Assembly: GCF_014205635.1 (NCBI RefSeq)
Contig: NZ_JACIIV010000005.1
Location: 1 to 64,000 of the forward strand
Length of the DNA: 64,000 bases
DNA from: Polymorphobacter multimanifer
GTDB lineage: Bacteria > Pseudomonadota > Alphaproteobacteria > Sphingomonadales > Sphingomonadaceae
Reading direction: 5' to 3'
Of the stretch, positions 43,259 through 53,193 are shown piece after piece (within the stretch, counting starts at the first letter, position 1; each line of letters starts with the position of its first letter). The notes under the pieces were generated by a model. That model made no database searches. It was not told the origin of the DNA and saw only the letters and a list, made by a program, of their open reading frames with translations. The position numbers and the translations under genes are program-made.

Positions 43259-44140
43259 TCAGTCCCAACGGGCCAGCGGCGGCAGGCTCATCAGGATCGC
43301 CTCGATATTGCCGCCCGTCTTGAGCCCGAAAACCGTGCCGCGATCGTGCACGAGGTTGAACTCGGCATAGAGTCCGCGGTAGCGCAGCTGCTCGGCGCGC
43401 TGCTCCTCGGTGAACGGCAGGGCCATCTTCTCGCGAACCAGTCGCGGGTAGAGCTCGGCAAAGGTCCGCCCAACATCCTGCGTATAGGCGAAGTCGCGCT
43501 CCCAGTCGCCGCTGTCGAGATGATCGTAGAAAATGCCGCCCACGCCGCGATGGCGGCCACGGTGCGGCACCCAGAAATACTCCTCGGCCCATTTGCTATG
43601 CGCCGGATAATAGCTCGCGTCATGGCGGTCGCACATCACCTTCAGCGCGGCGTGGAAGTCACTGGTCTGCGCATCGTCGGCAATGGCGGGGTTGAGATCC
43701 ATGCCGCCGCCGAACCAGCGCTTGGTGGTGACGAGGTAGCGCGTGTTGAGGTGCACCGCCGGCACCAGCGGGTTGCGCGGGTGGATGACAAGGCTGATCC
43801 CGGTTGCGAAGAAGCGCGGGTCCTCGGCGGCGCCGTTGATCTGCTTGGCAAATTCGGGTGCGAAGACGCCGTGGACCGTGGAGATGTTGACGCCGGCCTT
43901 TTCGAAGACCCGCCCCTTCATCACGCTCATCACGCCGCCGCCGCCTTCGCCGTCTCCTCCGAAGCCTGAAGTATCCTCGTTCGACGCAGGGTTGCGGTTC
44001 CAGGCGACGCGCTCGAAGCGGCCGGCGGGGCCTTCGCCCCGGCCATCGTCTTCCACCGATTCAAGTGCTGCGCAGATGCGGTCGCGCGCCTCCCGGAACC
44101 AGGTCTGGGCAGCGGTCTGTCGATCATCGAGCGTGTACAT
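43259..44140 (-). CDS. hemF: oxygen-dependent coproporphyrinogen III oxidase
   Basis: A 293-residue HemF that decarboxylates coproporphyrinogen III to protoporphyrinogen IX using oxygen, a late step in heme synthesis. Motifs: GGGVMSVMKGRVFEKAGVN, the substrate-binding ISLVIHPRNPLVPAVHLNTR, RWFGGGMDLNP, and HRGRHRGVGGIFYDHLD. The Met at 44140 is the usual N-terminus; a Met ten codons earlier is possible. It is divergent from the cytochrome bc1 operon, whose cytochromes need its product. Confidence 0.95.
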   Translation of the reverse strand: MYTLDDRQTAAQTWFREARDRICAALESVEDDGRGEGPAGRFERVAWNRNPASNEDTSGFGGDGEGGGGVMSVMKGRVFEKAGVNISTVHGVFAPEFAKQINGAAEDPRFFATGISLVIHPRNPLVPAVHLNTRYLVTTKRWFGGGMDLNPAIADDAQTSDFHAALKVMCDRHDASYYPAHSKWAEEYFWVPHRGRHRGVGGIFYDHLDSGDWERDFAYTQDVGRTFAELYPRLVREKMALPFTEEQRAEQLRYRGLYAEFNLVHDRGTVFGLKTGGNIEAILMSLPPLARWD

Positions 44141-44364
44141 GATCCGGTCCCTAGCGCCAAAAGCAGCCACTGCAAAAGGCCAATTCGGCAGCCACGCCGT
44201 CGAAGTTCAAGCCGCGACAGGCGGAACCACCGCGCCAAAATGTCCACAAAAAGGCCGTTGCCATCAGGGGAGTGTCATGGCTATTGGACACAGAGTTGAA
44301 TGGCGGGGCCTCGCGGTGCTGCCGGCTCGCAATTTCTGTTCATGCAGCTTCGAAAGGTGGCTTG

Positions 44365-44931
44365 ATGGCAAGCGGTACCCAGGCTCCCGTCGCAGACAAT
44401 CCTGCACCGCAGGGTGAGACGCGTCGCGATTTTCTCTACATCGCCACCGGCGCCACCGCCGCTGTCGGTGTCGGTGCAGTGGTGTGGCCGCTGGTCAACC
44501 AGATGAACCCGTCGGCCGACGTGCTGGCACTCGCCTCGATCGAGCTGGATTTGGCGTCGATCGAGGAAGGCATGGCGATCAAGACCAGCTGGCGCGGCAA
44601 GCCGGTGTTTGCCCGGCACCTGACCGCTGCGGAAATCGCGACGGCCAATCAGGTGGATGTCAGCGGTCTTCGCGACCCGCAGTCGCTGGCCGATCGCACC
44701 AAGGAGGGCAATGCCAAGTGGCTGATCACGCTCGGCGTCTGCACCCATCTCGGCTGCGTGCCGCTGGGTGCCGGCCAGGGCGAAAGCCGCGGTGATTTTG
44801 GCGGCTACTTCTGCCCGTGCCATGGTTCGCACTATGATACGGCGGGTCGCATCCGCAAGGGACCGGCGCCGCTCAATCTTGAAGTTCCGCCATATGTCTT
44901 CAAGTCCGCGACCGCGGTCACCATCGGCTAA
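44365..44931 (+). CDS. petA: ubiquinol-cytochrome c reductase iron-sulfur (Rieske) subunit
   Basis: A 188-residue Rieske protein. The cluster-binding boxes are CTHLGC (126-131) and CPCHGS (150-155). A twin-arginine signal anchor follows residue 20 ([17 protein letters not shown] and the hydrophobic [10 protein letters not shown]). The start is the Met at 44365 after AAGGTGG; the longer frame lacks a site. It accepts electrons from ubiquinol and passes them to cytochrome c1. It is the first gene of the petABC operon. Confidence 0.95.
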   Translation: MASGTQAPVADNPAPQGETRRDFLYIATGATAAVGVGAVVWPLVNQMNPSADVLALASIELDLASIEEGMAIKTSWRGKPVFARHLTAAEIATANQVDVSGLRDPQSLADRTKEGNAKWLITLGVCTHLGCVPLGAGQGESRGDFGGYFCPCHGSHYDTAGRIRKGPAPLNLEVPPYVFKSATAVTIG

Positions 44932-44942
44932 CGGAGGATTCC

Positions 44943-46256
44943 ATGAGCTTTCCCTGGGCCAAGCAGTATCAGCCGACGACCGAGATCGGCAAATTCATGG
45001 ACAGCCGGCTGCCCTTGCCGCGCTTCGTCTACGGCGCTCTCGGTGCGGGGTATCCCACGCCGAAGAACCTCAACTATTTCTACAATTTCGGTGTGCTCGC
45101 CGGTGTGGCGCTGGTCATCCAGATCATCACCGGTGTCGTGCTCGGCATGCATTATGCCGCGGACACCAGCGTTGCCTTTGACTCGGTCGAGCACATCATG
45201 CGCGACGTCAATGGTGGCTGGATGCTTCGCTACATGCACGCCGTGGGTGCGTCCTTCTTCTTCGCCGTCGTCTACATTCACATCTTCCGTGGCCTTTATT
45301 ACGGCTCGTACAAGCCGCCGCGTGAGGTGCTCTGGATGCTCGGCCTCGTCATCTTCCTGCTGATGATGGCGACCGCTTTCATGGGTTACGTGCTCGTCTG
45401 GGGCCAGATGAGCTTCTGGGGTGCTGCAGTCATCACCGGTCTTTTCTCCGCTCTGCCGCTCGTCGGCGAAGCGATCCAGACCTGGCTGCTCGGCGGCTTC
45501 TCGCCGGACAATGCGACCCTCAACCGCTTCTTCTCGCTCCATTATCTGCTGCCGTTCGTGATCTTCGGCGTGATCATTCTTCACGTCTGGTCGCTGCACA
45601 TTCCGGGCTCCAACAACCCGACCGGCCTCGATGTGAAGAGCGAGCAGGATACCGTGCCCTTCCACCCCTATTACACCTCGAAGGATTTCTTCGGGCTGGG
45701 CGTGTACCTGATCATCTTCTCGGCGTTCGTGTTCTTCATGCCGAACTCGCTTGGTGAGCCGGACAATTACATCCCCGCCAACCCGCTCAGCACGCCGGCG
45801 CACATCGTTCCAGAATGGTATTTCTGGCCATTCTACGCGATCCTGCGTGCCTTCACGACCGACTTCCTGTTCATTCCCGCCAAGCTCTGGGGCGTGATCG
45901 CGATGTTTGCCTCGATCCTGCTGTTGTTCTTCCTGCCCTGGCTGGACACGTCGCCGGTGCGCTCGAACAAGTATCGTCCGCTCAACCGGATCCTGTTCTG
46001 GGTGTTCGTGGCGGTCTGCGTCGGGCTGGGCGTGGCAGGCGGCAAGCCGGCCGAGGAGCCGTGGGTCATCATCAGCCAATTGCTGACTGCCTATTACTTC
46101 GCCCATTTCCTCATCATCCTGCCGCTGGTCAGCCGCCTGGAAAAGCCGTTGCCGCTGCCCAACTCGATTTCGGAAGCTGTGCTCTCGAAGTTCGGCGGAA
46201 GTACGCTTGGTGATGGAAGCAGGCCGGGCGGCGCGGTCGCGCAGCCTGCCGAATAA
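44943..46256 (+). CDS. petB: cytochrome b subunit of the bc1 complex
   Basis: A 437-residue, eight-helix cytochrome b. Heme ligands are His99/His113 ([17 protein letters not shown]) and His200/His214 ([17 protein letters not shown]), each pair 14 apart. The quinol-site PEWY is in [12 protein letters not shown]. It is a full-length fused cytochrome b, not split into b6 plus subunit IV. It has 11-nt gaps on both sides and codon use typical of high expression. Confidence 0.97.
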   Translation: MSFPWAKQYQPTTEIGKFMDSRLPLPRFVYGALGAGYPTPKNLNYFYNFGVLAGVALVIQIITGVVLGMHYAADTSVAFDSVEHIMRDVNGGWMLRYMHAVGASFFFAVVYIHIFRGLYYGSYKPPREVLWMLGLVIFLLMMATAFMGYVLVWGQMSFWGAAVITGLFSALPLVGEAIQTWLLGGFSPDNATLNRFFSLHYLLPFVIFGVIILHVWSLHIPGSNNPTGLDVKSEQDTVPFHPYYTSKDFFGLGVYLIIFSAFVFFMPNSLGEPDNYIPANPLSTPAHIVPEWYFWPFYAILRAFTTDFLFIPAKLWGVIAMFASILLLFFLPWLDTSPVRSNKYRPLNRILFWVFVAVCVGLGVAGGKPAEEPWVIISQLLTAYYFAHFLIILPLVSRLEKPLPLPNSISEAVLSKFGGSTLGDGSRPGGAVAQPAE

Positions 46257-46267
46257 GGACCCGATCA

Positions 46268-47137
46268 ATGGCTAAATCCGGCATTGTTGCCGCCCTCACT
46301 GGCGCTTCCCTCGTGCAGAAGGGTGCGATCGCTGCTGGCGCACTCTTCTGCGTCACCGTGCTCTGGGGCGCCGTGCAGCCTCGCGAAGAGGTGCCTTACG
46401 ACCCCGTCAAGGCGCACCACGAGCACCCAGAGCAGATTGTCTGGTCGCACAACGGCATCGGCAATATCGGCATCACCGGCACCTTCGACCGTGGCCAGCT
46501 CCAGCGCGGCTTCAAGGTCTACAAGGAAGTGTGCGCGGCGTGCCACTCGATCAGCCGCGTCGCGTTCCGCGATCTGCTGGCTCTGGGCTTCAGCGAAGGC
46601 CAGGCGAAGGCGATTGCAGCGGAATACACCGTCCCGTCGATCGACGAGAGTGGCGAGCCGACCACGCGGCCGGCAACGCTGGCCGACAAGTTCCCGCCGG
46701 TCTATGCCAATGAAGTTGCTGCCCGCGCTGCCCAGAACGGTGCCTATCCGCCCGATCTTTCGCTCATCACCAAGGCTCGGCACGATGGCACCAACTATGT
46801 CCGGTCGCTGCTGCTCGGCTACCGCGACGAGGTGCCGACGGATTTCCAGAAGGCCGACACGCTCTGGTACAACCCATGGTTCGCGTCGCTCGCCATTGCC
46901 ATGCCGCCGCCGCTCGCTTCCGATGAGCAGGTGGAATATACCGACGGCACGGCCCCGACGATCAACAACTACGCGACCGACGTCTCCGCGTTCCTCGCCT
47001 GGACTGCGGAGCCCAAGCTCGACAACCGCAAGGAAACCGGAGTGGCGGCGATCGCCTTCCTCCTCATCCTCACCATCCTGGGCTATCTGAGCTACAAGAA
47101 GGTGTGGCGGGACGTGAAGAAGCCAAAGTCGGCGTAA
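46268..47137 (+). CDS. petC: cytochrome c1 subunit of the bc1 complex
   Basis: A 289-residue cytochrome c1. The covalent heme site is CAACH (89-93) in YKEVCAACHSISRVAF; the axial Met is in LAIAMPPPLA. An N-terminal hydrophobic segment (AIAAGALFCVTVLWGAV) directs export and a C-terminal helix (AIAFLLILTILGYLSYKKVW) anchors the head domain. Last gene of the operon, closed by a strong terminator. Confidence 0.96.
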   Translation: MAKSGIVAALTGASLVQKGAIAAGALFCVTVLWGAVQPREEVPYDPVKAHHEHPEQIVWSHNGIGNIGITGTFDRGQLQRGFKVYKEVCAACHSISRVAFRDLLALGFSEGQAKAIAAEYTVPSIDESGEPTTRPATLADKFPPVYANEVAARAAQNGAYPPDLSLITKARHDGTNYVRSLLLGYRDEVPTDFQKADTLWYNPWFASLAIAMPPPLASDEQVEYTDGTAPTINNYATDVSAFLAWTAEPKLDNRKETGVAAIAFLLILTILGYLSYKKVWRDVKKPKSA

Positions 47138-47160
47138 CGCCTGGACTGGCGGATGCAATC

Positions 47161-47195
47161 GGGGCAGTGGCCATGGGCCGCTGCCCCTTTTGTTT
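47161..47195 (+). terminator. intrinsic terminator of the petABC operon
   Basis: GGGGCAGTGGCC (47161-47172) and GGCCGCTGCCCC (47176-47187) pair over 12 positions with one G-T pair around a 3-nt loop, followed by TTTTGTTT. It lies 24 nt after petC. Confidence 0.95.
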
Positions 47196-47222
47196 GGGGC
47201 TGGTCTCGCCTAGCGTCTGCGC

Positions 47223-47756
47223 ATGAAGAACGCCGATCTCGCCGCCCTCATCCGGACGATTCCGGACTATCCCAAGCCTGGAATTCAATTCCGCGATATC
47301 ACGACGCTGCTGCTGGATGGCCCGGGCTTTGCACTGTCGATCGAGCGGATGGCAGCTGAAATCGCATCACCGCCCGATCTCATCGCCGGCATCGAGGCGC
47401 GAGGCTTTCTGTTCGGGGCGGCACTTGCACATCGGCTCGGTTGCGGAATTCTGTTGCTGCGTAAGCAGAACAAGCTTCCGGGCCGGGTGACCGGCATCAA
47501 CTATGCGTTGGAATACGGGCACGACCGCATCGAGATGCACGCCGATGCCGTGCAGCCGGGCCAATCGGTGTTGCTCGTCGATGATCTGATCGCGACAGGT
47601 GGGACCGCACTGGCCGGCACCGAATTGCTGCGATCGGCGGGTGCGAAGGTGGCGCACGCCGCGTTCGCCATCGATCTTCCCGATCTCGGTGGAGCTGCCC
47701 GTTTGCGCGCAAATGGCGTCGACGTGACCGCACTCATGGCTTTTGAAGGCGACTGA
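47223..47756 (+). CDS. apt: adenine phosphoribosyltransferase
   Basis: A 177-residue purine-salvage enzyme making AMP from adenine and PRPP. The N-terminal IPDYPKPGIQFRDITTLLLD, the IEARGFLFGAALAHRLG and the PRPP-binding VLLVDDLIATGGTALAG are diagnostic. It is a monocistronic gene right after the bc1 terminator, with no link to that operon. Confidence 0.96.
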   Translation: MKNADLAALIRTIPDYPKPGIQFRDITTLLLDGPGFALSIERMAAEIASPPDLIAGIEARGFLFGAALAHRLGCGILLLRKQNKLPGRVTGINYALEYGHDRIEMHADAVQPGQSVLLVDDLIATGGTALAGTELLRSAGAKVAHAAFAIDLPDLGGAARLRANGVDVTALMAFEGD

Positions 47757-47782
47757 GATGCTCGGCCGCCCAATAAGCCAGC

Positions 47783-48115
47783 CTATTTGATCTTGGACTT
47801 TCGTGCCGCATAGCGCGCATCGCGTGCTGCCTTTTGTGCAGCCTCGCGGGCGATCGATTCAAGCCGCGCCTGTTCGACCTTGACGGCCGACTCGGCCTCC
47901 TTGGCAATACGAGCTTCTTCCGCCAACCGGGCCCTTTCGGCCCGCTCGAGCTTGCGCTGTTCCTCGCGCTCGGACCGCTTTTCGGCAGCGCGGGCGCGCG
48001 CCGCAAGGCTCTCTTCGGCGGGCGGCGGGGCCGCCTTGAACTTGTCGAGCTTGGCCTTGCGGGCTTCGGCCGCAGCTTTGGCGCGGTCGGTGAAGTCGGG
48101 GAGTTTGAATGCCAT
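47783..48115 (-). CDS. DUF6481 family protein, highly charged and helical
   Basis: A 110-residue protein beginning MAFKLPDFTDRAKAAAEARK and then almost wholly Ala/Glu/Arg/Lys coiled-coil-like sequence, ending KAARDARYAARKSKIK. The ends match the DUF6481 family common in sphingomonads. The basic character suggests a nucleic-acid or ribosome-associated protein, which is inference. ATG 48115 begins the conserved MAFKLP; the frame is open 13 codons further with no support. Confidence 0.8.
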   Translation of the reverse strand: MAFKLPDFTDRAKAAAEARKAKLDKFKAAPPPAEESLAARARAAEKRSEREEQRKLERAERARLAEEARIAKEAESAVKVEQARLESIAREAAQKAARDARYAARKSKIK

Positions 48116-48275
48116 ATTGGCAAGGCCTTTAGCCGCCCCTTCGACGCTTCGCAACCGTCATGCGGTGTGAAATTGCTGCGTCGCACTTCGGCGGCGTTTC
48201 GCGGCCTATGCCAAGTGCGGGGTGGGCAGTGCGCGCGGCAGCATGGTAGCTGCCAGCAAACGAAAGGGTTCCATC

Positions 48276-49796
48276 ATGCATCCCCATGTCCATGCTGCTG
48301 CCATGCCGGATACACCAGCCGTCATCATGGCGGGGTCGGGTGCCAGCCTGAGCTATGCCGAGCTCGAGGCCCGGTCGAACCGCGTGGCGCACCTCCTGCG
48401 AAGCCTTGGGCTGGTGCGGGGGGATACGGTGGCGCTGATGCTCCCCAACAGCCTCGACTTTATGGCCCTGGTCTGGGGTGCCCAGCGAGCCGGGCTGGTG
48501 TTCGTCGCGATGAGCACGAAGCTGACCGCCGACGAGGCCGGCTATATCCTTGCCGATTCCGGGGCGCGGGTGCTGTTTGCCGATCCCGGCCTGGCGGCGG
48601 TGGCAGCCCCCGCGGCGGCGCATCTGCCGGCCGAGGCCAGGATCGCGGTGGGCGGCGACATCCCCGGCTTCGTGCCGCTCGACGCAGCCCTGGCGCCGCA
48701 TCCGGTGAGCCGAATTGCCGACGAATCCCCCGGCCGCGACATGCTTTATTCGAGTGGCACCACCGGCCGGCCGAAGGGCGTGCGCGGGCCGCTGCCGGAA
48801 GGCGAACTGGCGGCGCCCGACGCGCTGCTCGGGCTGGTGGCCCACCTCTACGGCTTCAGGCCGGGCATGCGTTACCTGTCCCCGGCGCCCCTCTATCACG
48901 CCGCCCCCTTGCGCTACTGCATGGCGGTGCACCGCTTCGGCGGCACGGTGATCGTGATGGAGCGCTTCGAGCCCGAAACCTATCTGGAAGCTGTTGCGCG
49001 CTACCAGGCGACGCACAGCCAGCTCGTGCCCACCGTGTTCGTGCGGCTTCTCAAGTTGCCGGAAGCAGCGCGGTCGGCGCATGACCTTTCGTCGCTCAAG
49101 GTCGCCATCCATGCCGCCGCACCCTGCCCGGTGGACGTCAAGCACGCGATGATCAACTGGTGGGGGCCGATCATCCATGAATATTACAGCGCCACCGAAG
49201 GCGCAGGCTTCACCGCGCTCGATTCGGTGGAATGGCTGGCGCACCCCGGCTCGGTCGGCAAGTCGCTGCTCGGCGAGATCCGCGTGCTCGGAGATGGCGA
49301 CGAGCCGCTGCCGCCGGGCCAGACCGGCCGCATCTATTTCCATGGCGGCCCCGGCTTTTCCTACCACAATGACGAGGCGAAGACCGCCAGCGTGCGGAAC
49401 GACCATGGCGTCACCTTCGGGGACATCGGCCATGTCGATGCCGATGGCTATCTCTACCTCACCGACCGGGCGGCGTTCATGATCATCTCGGGTGGGGTCA
49501 ACGTCTATCCGCAGGAAGCGGAGAATGTGCTGACGATGCACCCGGAAGTGGCCGATGTGGCGGTGTTCGGCGTGCCCGATGCCGAAATGGGGGAGGCGGT
49601 GAAGGCGGTTGTGCAGCCGCGCGACATGGCGCTCGCCGGCCCGGCACTGGAAGCCGAGCTGCTGGCCTTTGTCCGTTCACGGCTGAGCCATGTCAAATGC
49701 CCGAAATCGGTCGACTTCCTGCCCGAGTTGCCGCGCCATGATACCGGCAAACTCTACAAGCGACTGTTGAAGGACAGCTATTGGCCGCCAAAATGA
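48276..49796 (+). CDS. acyl-CoA synthetase / AMP-dependent CoA ligase
   Basis: A 506-residue adenylate-forming enzyme that activates a carboxylic acid to its CoA ester. Motifs: phosphate loop MLYSSGTTGRPKGV, EYYSATEGAG, GDIGHVDADGYLYLTDR with the adenylate-binding Asp, and the catalytic Lys in RHDTGKLYKR. ATG 48276 lies 8 nt after AAAGGG; the frame open to 48222 lacks support. The acid substrate cannot be deduced; a crotonase and ThDP decarboxylase occur in the window but 40 kb away. Confidence 0.9.
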   Translation: MHPHVHAAAMPDTPAVIMAGSGASLSYAELEARSNRVAHLLRSLGLVRGDTVALMLPNSLDFMALVWGAQRAGLVFVAMSTKLTADEAGYILADSGARVLFADPGLAAVAAPAAAHLPAEARIAVGGDIPGFVPLDAALAPHPVSRIADESPGRDMLYSSGTTGRPKGVRGPLPEGELAAPDALLGLVAHLYGFRPGMRYLSPAPLYHAAPLRYCMAVHRFGGTVIVMERFEPETYLEAVARYQATHSQLVPTVFVRLLKLPEAARSAHDLSSLKVAIHAAAPCPVDVKHAMINWWGPIIHEYYSATEGAGFTALDSVEWLAHPGSVGKSLLGEIRVLGDGDEPLPPGQTGRIYFHGGPGFSYHNDEAKTASVRNDHGVTFGDIGHVDADGYLYLTDRAAFMIISGGVNVYPQEAENVLTMHPEVADVAVFGVPDAEMGEAVKAVVQPRDMALAGPALEAELLAFVRSRLSHVKCPKSVDFLPELPRHDTGKLYKRLLKDSYWPPK

Positions 49797-49806
49797 TCGA
49801 ACGGGC

Positions 49807-50724
49807 ATGATCCGATTGCTGCTTGCCTTGCTGCTGCTGCTGGCAGCCCCGATCAGCGCGCAACCTGCCGTCCCGCCACCTGCCAGGGCCCAGCCGCCGG
49901 TCTGGGTGATCCGCGATGCCGATACCGAGCTGACGCTGTTCGCCACTGTCCATGCGCTGCCGGCCGGCGTCGACTGGTTTTCGCCCGAGGCCCAGCGGCG
50001 CTTCGATGCGGCCGGTCGGCTGATCGTGGAAACCAAGCTTCCCGATGATCGTTTCGCGTTGGCCCCGATCATCGAGCAGCTCGGCATCGATGCCAATCTT
50101 CCGCCTCTCAAGGAGCGGCTCGATGCAGCAACCTATGCGACACTGGCAAAGACCGCCGCTGAGCTGCGCATTCCGATGCCTGCGCTCGACCGGATGCGGC
50201 CATGGCTGGTGTCGATCACGCTCGGCGAAGCGGTGCTCACCCGCGCCGGCGTTTCAGCCGGAGCCGGTGTGGAAGTGGCGTTGCTGGCGCGGGCGGCGAA
50301 ACAGGACAAGCCGCTGGTGGCACTCGAATCGGCGCAGGAGCAGCTCGGTTTCTTTGCCGGACTGCCCGAAGCAGACCAGAAGGCTATGTTGACCTCCACG
50401 CTCACTGACATTCCCGAGGCGCGCGCCGAAGTGGCTGCGATGGTGGCGCTCTGGCAGAAGGGGGACATGGACGGCATCGCCCGCGATTTCGCCAGCGAAG
50501 CCAAGGCCTCGCCGAAGCTCCATGAGGTGCTGCTTGCCGGGCGCAACCGTCGCTGGGCGCATTTCCTGGTGTCCGAGATGGCACGGCCCGGCAAGAGCTT
50601 CCTTGCGGTGGGTGCGGGGCATTTCGGTGGGCCCGATGGCCTGCTGGCGCTGCTTGCCGCGCGCGGCTTCCCGGCCCAGCGCTTGCCGCTCCCGACGCCG
50701 CCGCCAAAGTCGAGGCGCAGATAG
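49807..50724 (+). CDS. TraB/GumN family secreted protein
   Basis: A 305-residue exported protein (signal MIRLLLALLLLLAAPISA) of the TraB/GumN/TIKI family, a putative metalloprotease fold. The two characteristic ends are visible: LTLFATVHALPAGVDWF near the N-terminus with the conserved His and FLAVGAGHFGGPDGLLALL near the C-terminus with the second His. The function in bacteria is unsettled. It follows the ligase gene by 10 nt and may be co-transcribed with it. Confidence 0.85.
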   Translation: MIRLLLALLLLLAAPISAQPAVPPPARAQPPVWVIRDADTELTLFATVHALPAGVDWFSPEAQRRFDAAGRLIVETKLPDDRFALAPIIEQLGIDANLPPLKERLDAATYATLAKTAAELRIPMPALDRMRPWLVSITLGEAVLTRAGVSAGAGVEVALLARAAKQDKPLVALESAQEQLGFFAGLPEADQKAMLTSTLTDIPEARAEVAAMVALWQKGDMDGIARDFASEAKASPKLHEVLLAGRNRRWAHFLVSEMARPGKSFLAVGAGHFGGPDGLLALLAARGFPAQRLPLPTPPPKSRRR

Positions 50725-50847
50725 GGGTGCGAGGGCAGCCCATGCTTGCCTTTCGCCCCCCTTTCCCTTAAGGCCGCCGCTTCGTCGCACACCCCGATCT
50801 GCATCCCTGGAGGCTGGGGGCGGCGAGCAACAACTGGAGAAGCGAGC

Positions 50848-51474
50848 ATGAGTGAAGTTCTGAAGCTCGCGGCTGAACCTCGGGATCGGGCAGGCAAGGG
50901 AGCCTCCCGCGCCATCCGTCGTACAGGCCGCGTGCCCGCCGTCATCTATGGTGCCGGCTCGGCTGCAACCCCCATCCATCTGGAAGAGAAGATCCTGGTC
51001 CGCCAGCTCTCGACCGGCCATTTCATGAATTCGGTTGTCGAGATCGAAGTCGATGGCAAGATCACGCGCACGCTGCCGCGCGATGTGCAGTTCCACCCCG
51101 TGTCCGATCGGCCGATCCACGTCGATTTCTTCCGGCTGACCGGCAATGAGTCGGTGACGGTCGCTGTGCCGGTGCACTTCGTCGACGAGGAAATGTCGCC
51201 CGGCATGAAGCGTGGCGCGGTGCTCAACATCGTCCGCCACGAACTGCAGCTCGATTGCGCGCCTTCGGACATTCCGGATCGGATCGACATCAGCCTCGAC
51301 GGCCTCGATGTCGGCGATTCGATCCATATCAGTGCCGTCAAGCTGCCCAAGGGCGTCGAGTCGCACATCCATGACCGCGATTTCACCATCGCCACCATGG
51401 TTGCGCCGTCCGCGCTCAAGAGCGAGCATGGCGAAGCCGACGCCGAAGCGGCGACCGAAGAAACCGCCGCTTAA
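50848..51474 (+). CDS. rplY: 50S ribosomal protein L25/general stress protein Ctc
   Basis: A 208-residue L25 of the long Ctc form: the 5S rRNA-binding N-domain ([20 protein letters not shown], then GRVPAVIYG) and a C-terminal TL5 domain ([20 protein letters not shown] and on). The tail is acidic, Ala/Glu-rich. GGAG lies upstream of the ATG. It heads the conserved rplY-pth-ychF set. Confidence 0.96.
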   Translation: MSEVLKLAAEPRDRAGKGASRAIRRTGRVPAVIYGAGSAATPIHLEEKILVRQLSTGHFMNSVVEIEVDGKITRTLPRDVQFHPVSDRPIHVDFFRLTGNESVTVAVPVHFVDEEMSPGMKRGAVLNIVRHELQLDCAPSDIPDRIDISLDGLDVGDSIHISAVKLPKGVESHIHDRDFTIATMVAPSALKSEHGEADAEAATEETAA

Positions 51475-51489
51475 GCTCGGACGACCGCC

Positions 51490-52068
51490 GTGCAACTGCT
51501 GGTCGGCCTGGGCAACCCGGGCGCAGCCTATGCCCGGCATCGCCACAACATTGGGTTCATGGCCGTGGACTGCATCGCTGCAGTCCACGGCTTTGGCCCG
51601 TGGCGCTCCGCTTTTCAGGCCCTGGTGAGCGAAGGTCGCTGCGGCGACCACAAGCTTGTCCTGCTCAAGCCGATGACCTTCATGAACGAAAGCGGCCGCA
51701 GCGTCGGCGAGGCGGTGCGCTTCTGGAAGCTCGATGCTGCCACGCAACTCAGCGTCTTCTATGACGAGCTCGACCTCGATCCGTTCCGCATGAAGGTCAA
51801 GTTCGGCGGCGGGGCGGCAGGCCATAACGGCATTCGCTCGATCAGCGCGCATCTCTCTCCCGATTTCCGCCGCGTGCGGCTCGGCATCGGCCATCCCGGC
51901 CACAAGGATGCCGTCACCCCGCACGTGCTCGGCAATTTCAGCGGTGCCGAAGTGGCGCCGCGCGATGATCTGCTTGGCGCCGTCGCACGCAGCCTGCCAT
52001 GGCATCTTGACGGGGACGATGTCCGGTTCATGAGCGAAGTTGCCCGCCTTACCTTGCCCCAACGATAG
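51490..52068 (+). CDS. pth: peptidyl-tRNA hydrolase
   Basis: A 192-residue esterase that recycles peptidyl-tRNA released from stalled ribosomes. Active-site features: VGLGNPGAAYARHRHNIGFM with the catalytic His, TFMNESGRSVG with Asn, YDELDLDPFRMKVKFGGG and AGHNGIRSI. It starts with GTG at 51490, 15 nt after rplY. Length and motifs are typical. Confidence 0.96.
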   Translation: MQLLVGLGNPGAAYARHRHNIGFMAVDCIAAVHGFGPWRSAFQALVSEGRCGDHKLVLLKPMTFMNESGRSVGEAVRFWKLDAATQLSVFYDELDLDPFRMKVKFGGGAAGHNGIRSISAHLSPDFRRVRLGIGHPGHKDAVTPHVLGNFSGAEVAPRDDLLGAVARSLPWHLDGDDVRFMSEVARLTLPQR

Positions 52069-52076
52069 GATTCACA

Positions 52077-53177
52077 ATGCCCGTCACCTGCGGAATCGTC
52101 GGTCTGCCCAATGTCGGCAAGTCCACCCTGTTCAACGCGCTCACCGAGACGGCAGCGGCGGCGGCTGCCAATTACCCCTTCTGCACGATCGAGCCCAATG
52201 TGGGCGCGGTGCCGGTGCCCGATCCTCGTTTGCAGCAGCTCGCCACAATTGGCGGCTCGGCCAAGGTGATCGAGACACAGCTCGGCTTCACCGACATTGC
52301 CGGGCTGGTGCGCGGCGCCTCGAAGGGGGAGGGGCTCGGCAACCAGTTTCTCGCCAATATCCGTGAGACCGATGCCATCGTGCATGTGCTGCGCTGCTTC
52401 ATCGATGACGATGTCACCCATGTCGAAGGCCGGGTCGATCCGGTCGCCGATGCGGAGACGGTGGAAACCGAGCTGATGCTCGCCGACCTGGAATCGCTCG
52501 AAAAGCGCGTGCCCGCCCTGCTCAAAAAGGCGCAACAGGGGGACAAGGAGGCCAAGGTGCAGGCCGCCGTTCTCGGCCAGGCGCTCGAACTGCTCCGCCA
52601 AGGCAAGCCGGCGCGGCTGACCGACCCCAAGGACGAGGAGGAGGCGCGCGCGCTCAAGCTCGCGCAGCTGCTCACCTCAAAGCCGGTGCTCTATGTGTGC
52701 AACGTCGAGGAAGCGTCAGCCTCGAGCGGCAACGCGCTGAGCTCTGCAGTCGAGGCGATGGCGGCGAGCGTGGGGGCGGCCTCGGTGGTGGTATCTGCGG
52801 CAATCGAAGCCGAGATCGCCACCATACCGCCGACGGACCGCGTGGAGTATCTGGAGAGCCTCGGCCTGCACGAGACCGGCCTCGCCCGGGTGGTGCGCGC
52901 GGCCTATGGCCTGCTCGGGCTGCAGACCTTCTTCACCGTCGGCCCCAAGGAAGCGCGCGCCTGGACGATCAAGCGCGGCACCAAGGCCCCGGCGGCGGCC
53001 GGCGAAATCCATGGCGATTTCGAAAAGAAGTTCATCCGCGCCGAAACAATCGCGTTCGACGATTTCGTGTCTCACAATGGCGAGGCCGGCGCCAAGGAGC
53101 ACGGTCGGCTGCGCGCCGAGGGCAAGGATTATGTGGTGAAGGACGGCGATGTTCTGCATTTCCTCACCAACGCCTGA
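52077..53177 (+). CDS. ychF: redox-regulated ATPase YchF
   Basis: A 366-residue Obg-like P-loop ATPase associated with ribosomes. G1 is GLPNVGKSTLFNALT; the G4 position reads CNVEE, the Asn-x-x-Glu form that makes YchF prefer ATP over GTP. The C-terminal TGS domain includes LQTFFTVGPKEARAWTIKRG. AGGA lies just ahead of the ATG, and it follows pth by 8 nt. Confidence 0.96.
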   Translation: MPVTCGIVGLPNVGKSTLFNALTETAAAAAANYPFCTIEPNVGAVPVPDPRLQQLATIGGSAKVIETQLGFTDIAGLVRGASKGEGLGNQFLANIRETDAIVHVLRCFIDDDVTHVEGRVDPVADAETVETELMLADLESLEKRVPALLKKAQQGDKEAKVQAAVLGQALELLRQGKPARLTDPKDEEEARALKLAQLLTSKPVLYVCNVEEASASSGNALSSAVEAMAASVGAASVVVSAAIEAEIATIPPTDRVEYLESLGLHETGLARVVRAAYGLLGLQTFFTVGPKEARAWTIKRGTKAPAAAGEIHGDFEKKFIRAETIAFDDFVSHNGEAGAKEHGRLRAEGKDYVVKDGDVLHFLTNA

Positions 53178-53193
53178 CGCCTAGGGTGGCGGC